NCBI GenBank assembly: GCA_021399445.1
Contig: JAJTUQ010000002.1
Span: 6,510,001 to 6,574,000 of the forward strand
Direction: 5' to 3'
Origin: Xylogone sp. PMI_703
Lineage: Eukaryota > Ascomycota > Leotiomycetes
DNA length: 64,000 nucleotides
The notes under the pieces are model-generated. The model saw only the letters and a program-made list of their open reading frames with translations. It did not search any database and was not told the DNA's origin. Both the position numbers and the translations under genes were made by a program. Below, in pieces: positions 10,393 through 20,999 of this stretch (the first letter of the stretch is position 1; each line of letters opens with the position of its first letter).

Positions 10393-13300
10393 ATGTTCGG
10401 CAGCAGACGGCGACGTGCGGTTACGAATCCGGTATGTCCTGATGTTTTATTTTTTTTTTGCTTTTGCAAGCCCGCCTCGCTATCTGATGGTGTTGATATG
10501 AGAGCTCCCTCACTCCGGAAGCTTCGTTTGGCTGGGAGAATGGGAGATACGGAACTGCAGGCTTTACCACAATTACTGCGATAGCTGCCTGGAATGATAA
10601 TGGATGGAAATCATCGGATTTCTTTTTTGAATATTTACAAAGAGAACTTGCAGTGGAATGTCTGCTAATCTGAGGTTCTTTTAGACCCATTCTCCACCAC
10701 CTGTGAGTGCTTCGGCGGCGACGGCAGCAGCGCAGGCCTTCCTTTCCAACCAGGTTTCCAATGCATCTCTGTCCTCGGCCGCGGCGGCTGCCGCTCTCAA
10801 GTCGCGCCCAACGACCCCGACCCAGGTGGCAGATATCCAGACAAAGAGAACCATTCGAAGAGCTGGCTCGACCTCTTCGGTAGGGAGCTCGGTGACTGGC
10901 TCGGCCCCCCCGGTCCGGCCAACATTGGAGCGACGAGCCAGCACATCCTCAATGACCGAGAGGACCTTTCGAGAGCCTTCGCCATTGAGGAGCGCTGCGG
11001 TCCCGAGTGCTCCTGATGCACCCCCCGTGCCTGCCATCCCGAAACACATTAGGACCGATGGCCCCATGAGGCACTCGCGACGAGCTGCGAGCATAGATGC
11101 GACGCCCACTCGCATGGCCTCTCCACCACCACATCCGGCCAGTGGACGAGGAGCAAGTTTGGGTCCGGCCATTCCAGGACAAGCACCGAGGAGGCCTGGA
11201 CACAGGGCATCACAGTCGTTAGAGCTAACAGGCACAGAACGTAGAGGGTCCGTTAATTTTTCATACCCTACTTATTCGCGGCCAAATTCTACAATGGCCT
11301 CGATGGAAGCATGGGAGCTAACATCTGACTTGCACCAAAGGCCCGTCATCCTCTCCTCTAACAATCAGAATCTAGTTTACGATCCCAACACCCGAAGTTT
11401 CTTACCAGCCTCGGAATTATGGGCTATCGAACAGCGAGTACAGGGCGCAGCCAGCAAGCCCGTCAAGAAGATGAAGAAGGTGGCACCAAAAGAGACTACG
11501 GGGATGCATTTAGCTGCCGGTACCGTGGGAGGAAGACCACGAGGGACGGAAGTTGATGCAATGGAGAAAGCAGCAGCGCCGATAACAACAACATCACCAC
11601 CAATATCACCGCCAACATCGCCACCACGAATAACAAAAGCCCAGTCGGTTTCACCAGAAACAACACCAGTATCACCGCCGAAATCGAGGAAGAAAAAAGC
11701 TATCATTAGTGATTCAGCAAGTGAGCAAGGGTCGTACATGTCGAACGCATCGGATGCCGAGAGTGAAAGCTCGATACCATCGTATGCAGGAATTGCACAT
11801 CGACCGGCTGTACCACTACAGAAGAGACCGTCCGTCGTACACGAAGATAGGGAGCGGGAAGAAGCTGAAAGTGATGGCCAAACTCAACGCCAGAAAGCCC
11901 GGGTAGAGGAGGTCAAGCCCACTGAGATCAAACCGGTCGAAGCTGTTCCACGGCTTGTTACGCCCGAGCCACGCCGTCCACCACCAACGGGACCCGTAGG
12001 AATAAGCCGTGATAGCACGCTTGTTCAGCCGGTAGAGCATCCACATGGGGCAGACTCGCCAAAGGTTATCAATGAACATGTGAAGGAAGCCCCAGCTGCC
12101 CGTGCAGACAGCCCTAGTATCAAGCTGAATGGAACAGCTATGACACAGAGAGAAAATATGGCTGCAAGAGTCCACTCCGTCAGCCCTCCTCGAACGCACT
12201 TTGCGAAGGCACCAGACAGTTTATTAGTAGTGCATAACCCTCCTCCACGCTCTGTCTCGCCCCGCAAGTCAGCCATGAAGAATTCAAACTCTCCCAGGAC
12301 AATGTCACCTGCAGCCGGATCAGATGGGCGAGGCTCTAGCATTGAACGAAGTGCTTCCGGCATGGATTCGGACGAGCAAACAATCCAAAGAAAGAAGTCC
12401 GTACGCGTTAGCTTCGATGAGAGTAGCAATGTGGTCCTCGGAAGATCAGGCTCTCCAATATCCCCCGAATCCCCTGCTTCAGACACTCCACACACGAAAC
12501 GATCATGGTTCGGTTTCGGACGTAAGAAAGGAAAGGATATGCCACATATGGAGGATGATGAAGATGACGAAGTTATGAAGCCACGGCCAGCGTTGCCATC
12601 ATTTGGCAGCGTCCGCGAGAGGAAGCCTCGTGAAACTATTGAGGATCGACCCCTGGTGAAGCCGCCACCGCCGCCGGTGATGGATTCAGCGGGAGGCACT
12701 CCACCGCTTTCGACGGAACATAGCAATAACAGCAAGGAGTCTCTCCTTGAAGAGGAGCATTTGGGGCAATCTAAGGACCACGCCATTGGTGGCATTCTTG
12801 CTCACGACTTTGCTACAAAGGAGGAAACTCATACAACTGATCCTATGGAACCATTACCGCCTCAAGTCACCTCGGTTGAAGGCACCGGCTATGTTTCAGA
12901 TGATGGTAGTAGTACTCTCAGTGTGGACGAAAGGAGACCAGAGGAAGAATATCATAAGCCAGGCAGTATTCCTGACGTTGCGGAACCTACTGTTGATCTC
13001 TCCGGTGCATACTATGGAGAAGAACGCCCACCATTGAGCCCTGTGAAGGAAGAAGCACCGACAACTCCTCCTGGCACAAGCAATGGTATGATACCTCAAA
13101 TTAATGTCCTCCAGGCATCTCCTGTTGTAGGAGAGCAAATGAAGTCAATGAATACCCCACCAGGACCAAATGTGGAAGAAGACACTGACTCCGGGATGGA
13201 AGAGTGGGTCCACGTACCAGGTGAATGGGGGGATGGGGAGAGTATCTATGAGGAAGCGCACCCTGAGCCCCATGATGAGCCCCATGCTGAGCACACAACT

Positions 13301-15376
13301 ACACCCGCCACCACCGGAGTTGCAGAGCCGCCTGTTGATCAGCAAGAACCCAGCGTTCCGATTTCATATATCCCTGCAACTATTGCTGAAGAGACGGAAG
13401 ATACAGATGGGAGCAGCATATATAGTGATGCAGCTGAAGATTTATCCGATCTCCAGGGTGGCGGATTTATGTCACTTGATGCGATAGTTGATACTCCCAT
13501 TGACAACGTAAACAATGCTCTACCCGGTCTAGCTATAACTACCCCTCCCGATAGCCCTGCTGTCAAACTAGCGGCGGCCAAACAGCGCAGACGTGAGGAT
13601 GCAAGTCAAGCCGCGGTAGGCTCGGATTGGGACAAGGCTCAGCAGTATTGGAGCAGCTTGAGTGCTGAGAAGAGACGCAAATTGGAATTACAGATGCAGA
13701 GACAAGCCCAAGGAGAGCCAGGAGAGACATCAGGAGAGGAAGAGGAAGAGAAACCAGTGCCCAAGCCAAAGAAGAAGACGAAGACGAAGGCTCCAGCACC
13801 GCAAACAACCTCACAACCTACAACGCAACCACCTCGGGAGAGAAGCTATATGATCCAGCCTGGTTCAAAGGCTGCTCCAGAACATACCCCTGTCATGCGA
13901 ACATCTATGCGAGCCGAGCCTCAAGGTCCCGTCGAATCACACATGCGATCCTCTATGAGATCAGAGAGACCAGAGCGTCCCATGCGAGCTTCCATGCGCA
14001 CTCCTCCTCCACAAGCACAACAACCTCCACTTAGAGGCGCTTTGCAGAAACGAAATCGGCCGACGTCGTATCCTGGTCCTGAATCTACACTAGCCACATC
14101 CGCGGCTGCAAGCAGTCATACGAGGAATACGTCTGCAGCACCGGCACCAGCAGCGAAACCAACACGTTCTACACCATCTCCAACACTCCGACGAAAAGGC
14201 TCAGCCGATAGTGAAAGTAGCTTCAAGCGAGTGAGACCATCCAATGAAGGAATGGGTATGCGACGTACTATGCGCGGATCTGTTGACCTGACTAAACGAG
14301 CGCCATCGCCCATGGGCTCAGGTCAATATAGTTTGCGATCAATTTCTCCGACGGAACCTCCAGCACGTCGTCCTTTCGGTGGCGGTGGAGGATCACAAAT
14401 GTCTCAGGGAACGATGCGTCGCTCGATGAGGGATTCGTATAACGCGCCTACCCTACGAGGTAGTCCTCAGCAGGGTTCCAAGTCTGGTATCCTCGGATTT
14501 GGTAGATCTACAAAACCAAGCAAGACGAAAGCCAGCGGGCCACGTGCAAGTAGGTTCGGGGACTCGAGTGACGAAGAGGATGCCAAACCTGCATTCTCAA
14601 GCCGGTTCGTAGACTCCAGTGATGAATCGGAGGATGAAGCAGCTCCGCCCCCGGCTTCTATGCCGAGAACAATGCGCAGCACACCTTTAGTACCCATTCC
14701 TCAACGAGCTGGAGTGGAAGATGGAGATTCTTCTGATCTTCCAGATAGCGACGACGAAAAGAGACCGCAGACTAGAGGATCTATCAGACTCTCTAAAGCG
14801 CGACAAACCAATGGCAATACGCTCGCCAGACCAGGTACTGCGCACACAATAGACTCACTCCGTCGCTCTGGTTCCGGTCGAGAGGCAATGGGTGTCACAG
14901 CATCAGCTACACGGCCTAGTAAAGGTGGCTTTATGTCATCAATCCTGCGACGGAAGAAGCTAGACCCCGAATCTAAGGTGCATAAAATAGATATGGAAAG
15001 TGCTGCTCGGAGAGATACTCCGCTCGAAAGGAGTAAATCCGATCTTGCAATGTTGAAATACGGAGGGGATCCAGTTGGGAACAGAGTATACAGTCCTAAA
15101 TTGCAGAAGCGGCAGCCATCTGATTCCTGGCCTCTACCTAATGAGCCTTCTTTGCAGAACGGTGCTGGGACAGCGAGACCAGGTACTGCTACTGCAGATG
15201 GAGGAGCAGCCGAGACAAATGGAACAGCAAATGTGATGGGTGAGAGACCGTCATTAGCGGGCAGGAGGTTTACATCAACTGGGCTTATCAGTGCGGACTC
15301 GGCGAATAATTTGTCACCGGGAAGGAAAAAGAAGAAGTTCCCTACATTGAGGAAGATGTTTGGATTGGATGAGTAA
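10393..15376 (+). CDS. large intrinsically disordered protein with MR-motif repeats, function unknown
   Basis: Exon 1 (10393-10431) encodes MFGSRRRRAVTNP. An intron (GTATGT...TTTTAG) follows, and exon 2 (10685-15376) continues in phase 0 to give 1576 residues. After the basic start comes an Ala-rich segment SASAATAAAQAFLSN and SSAAAAAALKSRPTTPT, then Ser/Pro/Glu-rich sequence with almost no predicted folded domain. Residues about 1070-1340 carry a short motif at least six times: MRTSMR, MRSSMR, MRASMR, MRRTMR, MRRSMR and PRTMR. Acidic serine clusters follow (FGDSSDEEDAK, FVDSSDESEDE, GDSSDLPDSDDEK) that look like casein-kinase-2 sites. The C-terminus KKKKFPTLRKMFGLDE is basic and amphipathic, which could suit membrane or protein docking. 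A relation to cortical/eisosome-type proteins occurred to me because of the Ala-rich start, but I cannot support it. Confidence 0.8.
10432..10684 (+). other. first intron of the large disordered-protein gene
   Basis: Donor CCG/GTATGT and acceptor TTTTAG/ACCCAT, phase 0. Without this exon the long frame would have no nearby ATG, since it opens with GTG in the first codons. This supports the upstream start at 10393. Confidence 0.75.
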
Positions 15377-16090
15377 GGCAACACGACCACAGACGTGTTT
15401 TCCCGTTGCAGTAATTTCTGTTTTGATGTTCTAGTGCTTTGTGATTTTTATGGGCTTGGGTGGAAGGAAAAAAAAGAAGGGTGTATACACATGAACGGAT
15501 TGGCACCGTCGCCGGAGATCTTTTCATTTTCTTCATTTCTTCTGTCTATTTTCAGACTCTATTTTGTTCTATTTCATGCCGACTCTGGTTGATGCAACTA
15601 TTTCTACCAGGTCAAGGGAGCAGTAAGTGCGGGATGGAATATCGGATTTGGGCTGGCGAAGCAATACCATGTACCTGATGATCAAACATCATCGATTTCC
15701 TTGCTTTTATTGGGGTGGAGAGCGGAGTTATTTGCAAACACTCGTTTTCACTTCTTGTAAATACTTTTTAAGGTGTATGATCCTTTAACTACTGCACTTA
15801 GATGTCCACGGCATAATCAGTGGACGGGGATGCCAATATCTGGCTGTAGAGCAGGCGAAGTCGTTTTATCTTTTTCCTTTTAATTCCTACAGTGTTATTG
15901 GTCTTTTTTGATACGATATACCTATACCTATACGTTTTTGGTAGCAATTATGGGAAATGTGTAATATGCATAATTTCGGTCAAAATCTATCTCTTCACAC
16001 TTCCAGGTCCAATTATTGATTCACTTTTCTCGTTTCCATTCTCTATATATACAATAACAATTGTAAAAAGGGGAAGGGGTCAGTAATTAA
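15377..16090. other. convergent intergenic region
   Basis: This region lies between the 3' ends of the disordered-protein gene (+) and the AlkB-type gene (-). It is AT-rich, with several T runs and the AT words expected of terminators. No gene is seen. Confidence 0.5.
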
Positions 16091-17623
16091 TCAATCCCAC
16101 ACCTGTCTACAACTAATATTCAACCTCTTCCGCTCCATATACCCCTTCCACCGCACGAAGTCCTTATCTCTCCCTTCCAGCTTCACAGCAGGCCAGTCCT
16201 TCAACCATTCAGGACACGTCCCCGCCATGACCTTGGGCATCGCATGCCATGCGAAGCGCGTCTCTTCAGCCATCTGCACCACATCGCCGGAGCGCACGCG
16301 GATGATGACCATCTCCATCTCGCGCTGGGATTGCAGTCCGTTCACATTGTCGCGGGCGTCGATGTCTAGGATGCCATTCTTCTCCTTCTCCCTAGCCACA
16401 ACAAACAACCCATCACACCCCAAACTAAAACTCGCCAACCCCTTCCCACACTCCTCGCTCACATCCCGATGCACAGGCATGTAGTCCTTCGGACTGTACA
16501 GCAACACCACGCCGCTCTCGGGCACGAAGTCGCCGAACAGCGACGTCACGAGCGCCGCGATGTCCGATGGGAAGGGCGTCGGTGTCTCGCGCGGGTAGCG
16601 CCGCGTGGGCCAGTCGTATTGGGAGCCGATGGTTAGGTAGTGCAGCTTTTTGTGCAGGAATTGGGCGATTGGGAGGGGTTTGAGGGATTGCGGGGTGTGG
16701 TATGGCGAGGATGTTGCTGTGGTTGAGTTTAAGTTTGGGTTTGAGTTCGAGGTGGAGCTTGGTTGCTGGGATTGAGGTTTGGGAGTTAGACGGTCTTTTG
16801 GGGAGGGCGAGTTTTGGGGACAGGTGAAGAATGAGGTTGGGTATTGGGATGCTATTGAGGGTTTGGCTTTACTGGTGCTGGATGAGGGAGAATTGAGTTA
16901 GTGTTTAAGTTTGAGTGGAGATGAAGGGGTGAGGATGTACCTGGTGGAGGAATCATCTGAGTCGGTTGAGGGATCCGGATACGGGAGGTCGTAGTTCGCG
17001 TGCATGTTGGTGATATGGAGAGGGTTTGAGAGGTCCCGGTGGAGGAGCTTGTCTAGGAGGATGATTTGGGATTCTGGTGGTAGGAGGGAGGGGTATAATC
17101 TTAGGCCTGTATTGTCGTATGGTCAGTATATATATCTATATATGTTTAATTGAGGATAGTAGGTCTTATGATTATAGTGTATCTTACCGTGAAAATCAAC
17201 GTGCTCGTAGACTGTGCAATCTCTGATCTGATTAATCTCATCTTCACTCATCTCCTTTGCTTCTCGACCATGGAACTTGAATGCCTTTTGCGCCACTGCA
17301 ATGGCTTCTTTAGACACCGTCCTCACAGGTCGAAGCTTCTCTTTTTGGGAAGGACTTAGACCACGAGAGAAGTCTATGATCTCCGGATCGGCGTCTATCT
17401 CCTCATCACTCATCCTCTGGTACCTCTTGAAGGCCTCACAGATTGCCTGAGGTGGTACGCCGTGAACATCATGGTGATGTCGTTGATCAGACTGTTACAT
17501 TAGAATAGGCTTCAGATAAATACGGTGAAAGAAACAAATATCAAACTTGAGAATATATCAAAGATGAGAAAAGTGAGAGAAATGAGAGAGGTTACCTACG
17601 CTACTGCCATTTGATGGATCCAT
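16091..17623 (-). CDS. AlkB-family Fe(II)/2-oxoglutarate dioxygenase, ALKBH1-like
   Basis: Four exons (17623-17600, 17491-17188, 17106-16941, 16877-16091) join in phase to give 426 residues. The N-terminal block VPPQAICEAFKRYQRM...ADPEIIDFSRGLSPSQ and then LLHRDLSNPLHITNMHANYD are the fungal ALKBH1-like lead-in. The catalytic core shows the iron triad His301-x-Asp303 (PVHRDVSEE) and His376 (FAWHAMPKV), plus the AlkB signature RxNxxxR at 416-422 (RLNISCR) that binds 2-oxoglutarate. Such enzymes remove methyl groups from nucleic acids by oxidation. The ALKBH1 branch acts mainly on DNA 6mA or tRNA, and which substrate applies here is unknown. A disordered Ser/Pro/Asn insertion of about 55 residues lies before the core (about 168-222). 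The first ATG used, MDPSNGSS, is internal to a longer open stretch reaching 17818, whose basic N-terminus could be a mitochondrial presequence. That longer start is the main alternative. Confidence 0.85.
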
Positions 17624-18103
17624 TTCAAGGAGTGTGGGACGTGCAGCAGTTGCTAAGTGACGGATGCCACCGAGCCCCGGAACTTTGCCAGAAATGAGAC
17701 TTCTTACGATATCTGTGTAGCAGAGCCTATTTCCTTGGAAATATATCTTTTTGGTCCGTAATGGGAGACTCATGGGTATGTTTTGAAGTTGACTTGATCG
17801 CACCATTGGTTCTTTCATAAAAATATTCTTTTAAGCGATTTTAGCGCCAAGACTTGTCACATTCAATGTATTCTGTTTCTTATAAGAAAACTCAATACTA
17901 GATTCGATACTTATTTTATGCAGAATTAAATCATACATATAGATCGTTTGAACGCATTTCAATAACTAATTAGAGGATATAATTTAAGATATAATTTACA
18001 ATCTCGTTGGTGAGTGCTGAGAGATACTAATCCTAGCATACCTTCTGGTCTCATCAGTAATCCTGAACATGCTTCAAAGAAATATATCAAACATCAAAAC
18101 AAA
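17624..18103. other. intergenic, AT-rich
   Basis: Promoter side of the AlkB-type gene (-) and 3' side of the gene at 18104. An in-frame N-terminal extension of the AlkB gene to 17818 is possible. Otherwise nothing is recognised. Confidence 0.45.
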
Positions 18104-18832
18104 CTAGCACCTCCGGTGTCTTGACCTTCTTCTTGCTCCTTCAATAATCCCCAGACCAGTCACCAGAACAGCAAGCTCCCAGTCGCTCCATTCTTGATTG
18201 AGCTCCTTATGAGATCCAACCATATAGCCTCTTTTTATATAAAACACTCCTCTCCTCTTCGTTGCAAACCCTTGTCTTCCAGTATAAACACCAAGAGGCT
18301 CAGTCTCTTCCTGCCTACCGCTATTCTCCTGGCTCGCAGGTCTCAACTCCAAATTCGGCTGATCGGCTAGAAAGAATTGGCTCGTCCTCTGCCAGACATA
18401 GGTCCTCCTCTCTCTTCCATTACCAAACTCAAATTGCCATGTTCCATGTCTCCAGTTACTCGTCTTTCTCATGCCTTCCCAAACCACCTCTTTGCTTCCA
18501 GAATTCGAAATCGGGTCGCCCAGTCCGAAGGTATTATTTCGTGCCCATCCGAGTTTGAAGATTGCTAGGACGGGGCCATTTTTGTCTGATTGTCTGAGTG
18601 TTACTGATGGTTTGCTCGGTGAGATGCATGAGTTCTCAACATGAATTTGTGGCCGACTAGTAGAGCTCGAAGTAAATTTGAGGACGAGGTTCGTCGGGAA
18701 GGAATTCTCTACCTGGATTTCGTGATAGAGAGACAGATCTACCGGTGATTGATATGACTGAGAACTGCAGCCTTGAGACTCATGTGGTATATTTTGAACC
18801 TCTCCTTTTTTGGAATCCTTTTCGCTGTACAT
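18104..18832 (-). CDS. hypothetical protein, possible tubby-C/LURP-like fold
   Basis: A single exon encodes 242 residues, starting at the first ATG of the frame (MYSEKDSKKGEV). I do not recognise a named domain with certainty. Visible are an acidic-to-neutral first half with polar beta-type text (VENSFPTNLVLKFTSSST, NGPVLAIFKLGWARNNTFGL), a Trp-rich middle (VVWEGMRKTSNWRHGTWQFEF, YVWQRT) and a basic C-terminal end (EGARRRSRHRRC). The order of a small ligand-like beta strand, WE.M, a YVW+RT strand and a final LVTGLGIIEGARRR helix recalls fungal proteins with a tubby C-terminal-like (LURP-related) fold. This is a resemblance from memory only. No signal peptide or transmembrane segment is seen. 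Its neighbours give no hint of function. Confidence 0.6.
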   Translation of the reverse strand: MYSEKDSKKGEVQNIPHESQGCSSQSYQSPVDLSLYHEIQVENSFPTNLVLKFTSSSTSRPQIHVENSCISPSKPSVTLRQSDKNGPVLAIFKLGWARNNTFGLGDPISNSGSKEVVWEGMRKTSNWRHGTWQFEFGNGRERRTYVWQRTSQFFLADQPNLELRPASQENSGRQEETEPLGVYTGRQGFATKRRGVFYIKRGYMVGSHKELNQEWSDWELAVLVTGLGIIEGARRRSRHRRC

Positions 18833-19452
18833 GTTTATGTAGAGCACGATGTATTGAATGTGCTACTTTTTCCGCTCTATGTTTAGTAACTTCAAGGTTA
18901 AAGAACAAACGGTAGCCATGATGATGTAACAGATGAATATATATTTCAGTAGAGACTTATTTGGATGTCCTCTCAGCCTTGGAGTCTTAACCTTGGGCGA
19001 GGCTGTGCAGGAGATACTCCTTGAGGTAGACTGGACATGATTGGATGGACCAAAGCCAAGGCGTGCGGAGGATTCAGCTAGGCGGACCTGTTACCAATTA
19101 CATATCAAAACTTTCTTGGACTACTTAGTGATGAACCGCAGTCAGTGTTTGAAGGAATACATTGCTCTAATGTCTACATAAGCTCGGGTGAAAATCTCGC
19201 CGTATCGAGAGAATTGCCACAGAGCCATCAATTTCAGGGCATGAAACAGTTATATTGTACAGATCTAGCATCTCATACAGTAACAATAGGGTATCTCCAT
19301 ATCTTACAAGTGAATTAACTATCAATCCACCATACACAATCCGCCGCTCCTACCACGGCTTAAGGTTGGGATTGAAAAAAATGGGATGCCCGCGGATATG
19401 CTACACTACTTGGAGCTGCCTCAAGTATAGAACCTGGGATTGCCAGAAAGTT
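18833..19452. other. intergenic
   Basis: About 620 bases between two minus-strand genes. It contains the promoter of the gene ending at 18104 and the 3' end of the gene at 19453. No other feature is recognised. Confidence 0.5.
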
Positions 19453-20401
19453 TCACTGGTAGAGGACTAGACCTAGTGCGAGAGCACCGACCATGATTTT
19501 ACGCAAGCTTAAGCTCTTCCCCATCGCAGGACTCCCACTGCTCTTATCGCTGGTAAGAGTCGCTGCGGCATAAGTGTAGTAAAGACTGGCGGCGGTTTGA
19601 GTACCTAAAATGTTCGGAGCGGTAGTACTTGGGACACTCGCTGCAGAGTCGGTCTTCGCCCATTCTCTTACGAATGCATAGAATTCCGTCTTTTCCGGAT
19701 TTGCAGCACAATAGGTACTTGATACTGCATTCACATAACTTTGTGGAAACCAGTGGTAGCCTTCTCAAGTCAGCAAATTGATCAATGGTAGCCGTAGGCG
19801 AAGTCATAACAGAGCCATCTTCTCTGTTGACAAATCAACCTTAATTAAGAGCAGCCAGAAAGTAGCACCCACCTTCAATACCTCCATGCTGCCTGAAGCA
19901 TTCCATGCAACCCAATGTGGAGTCAAAAAAAGGGTATTTCTCGCAATAACATTGCTGTTGCACATCGAAATCATCTGCATAAGGCTGCAGGCCCGCAAAT
20001 GTCTTATTCGTATTCTGAAAGTAACAGTTTGTATTTATGGCTGCTGCCCTCTTGCAAGGAGCTTCATCGATTAGATATGTAGGTCTAGGAGCATTGGCTG
20101 AGGATGCAGCGGCTCTCTTGCGGAAGTTATGGTGTTGCAAAGGATTGTATGGTAAGTAGCATTCGTTGTAGAGATCGATGTCGAGATCGGTGAGACCGGA
20201 CTCAGAAGAAGAAACAAGGGCAAACTTGGATAGATATACGCCGTTCGGGAAGACAGGATACTCCTGTGAGCCAGTGTAGGTTGCTCCGCCGCTCGAAGAT
20301 GTGGCGCTGCCAAAGAACGGGTCATATGGATAGGATGATGTTGGTATGGTAGAGAGCGTGGGTGTTGGCGATGCAACTATGTTTTCCCGAGGTGTATTCA
20401 T
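19453..20401 (-). CDS. predicted surface protein with GPI-like C-terminal tail
   Basis: Two exons, 20401-19873 and 19760-19453, give 278 residues. The intron is GTGGGT...GAGAAG, 112 bases. The join makes CFRQHGGIEGYHWFPQSYV. Exon 1 ends with a Cys-rich section (CYFQN, QQQCYCEKYPFFDS, GCMECF), and a further Cys follows in SSTYCAANPEK. The C-terminus has a Ser/Gly/Ala stretch (SSGSPAMGKS) followed by the hydrophobic tail IMVGALALGLVLY, the pattern of a GPI-anchor signal. The N-terminus MNTPRENIVASPTPTLST is not a signal peptide, so either an upstream exon is missing from this model or the start is wrong. The Tyr/Cys-rich layout resembles uncharacterised fungal cell-wall proteins. I cannot name the family. 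Confidence 0.65.
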
Positions 20402-20999
20402 GGTTAAAGGAGTGTGACAGCATTAGAAAAGCTGGACAGAGGAAGCATGATTGACCTCCTTTCTCTCCGTGCCACTCGCGCGGCGATTGAAGGTCTGTGG
20501 TTCAAGTATCAAATAGTCTTGGCCTTGAGCTGATTTGCTATTGGTCTCGATTAGTCAGCAAATACTAGCTCTCCTCGCTCTCGTAGACCAGAACAGTTGT
20601 TATTGCAAGGGTGAATATCTCACTTTGATCAAGAATGATAGAACCGATGTTCAAGTAATTAATTCAATTATACTAAGTACTGAATGCTAGCTAAGCGGCA
20701 GAGAGATAGGGTCTCTAATGCACAGCTCTCCCAGTTCCTCATCACTTGTTCATATATACTTATACACCACTAACGCCACTGGAATACAAATGGGGAGACG
20801 TAAATGCAACCCTGATGTATCTATAGTGGACAAGAATATTGAAGGGCTGAGACGCTGAAACCACGCCAGAGTGTGGTCATAATCAGCAAAAAAAAGAAAG
20901 GGGGTATCATGATATGACAATCCATAGCGCATAACGCCAAAGAATGTAAAGAGGTTGTTGATTTTACAAGGCCAGGATAGGGTGTTTATAGAAGCCGTC
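20402..20999. other. intergenic, possible missing signal-peptide exon
   Basis: On the minus strand just upstream of 20401 an ATG begins MLPLSSFSNAVTLL and stops, which superficially resembles a signal peptide. I found no clear splice pair joining it to the gene. The rest is the 3' end of the Red1-type gene. Confidence 0.35.

Noticed and set aside
17411..17413. AlkB-type start at MSDEEIDADPE
   Set aside because: The frame continues upstream through a good splice acceptor with family-typical VPPQAICEAFKRYQ, so this Met is internal.
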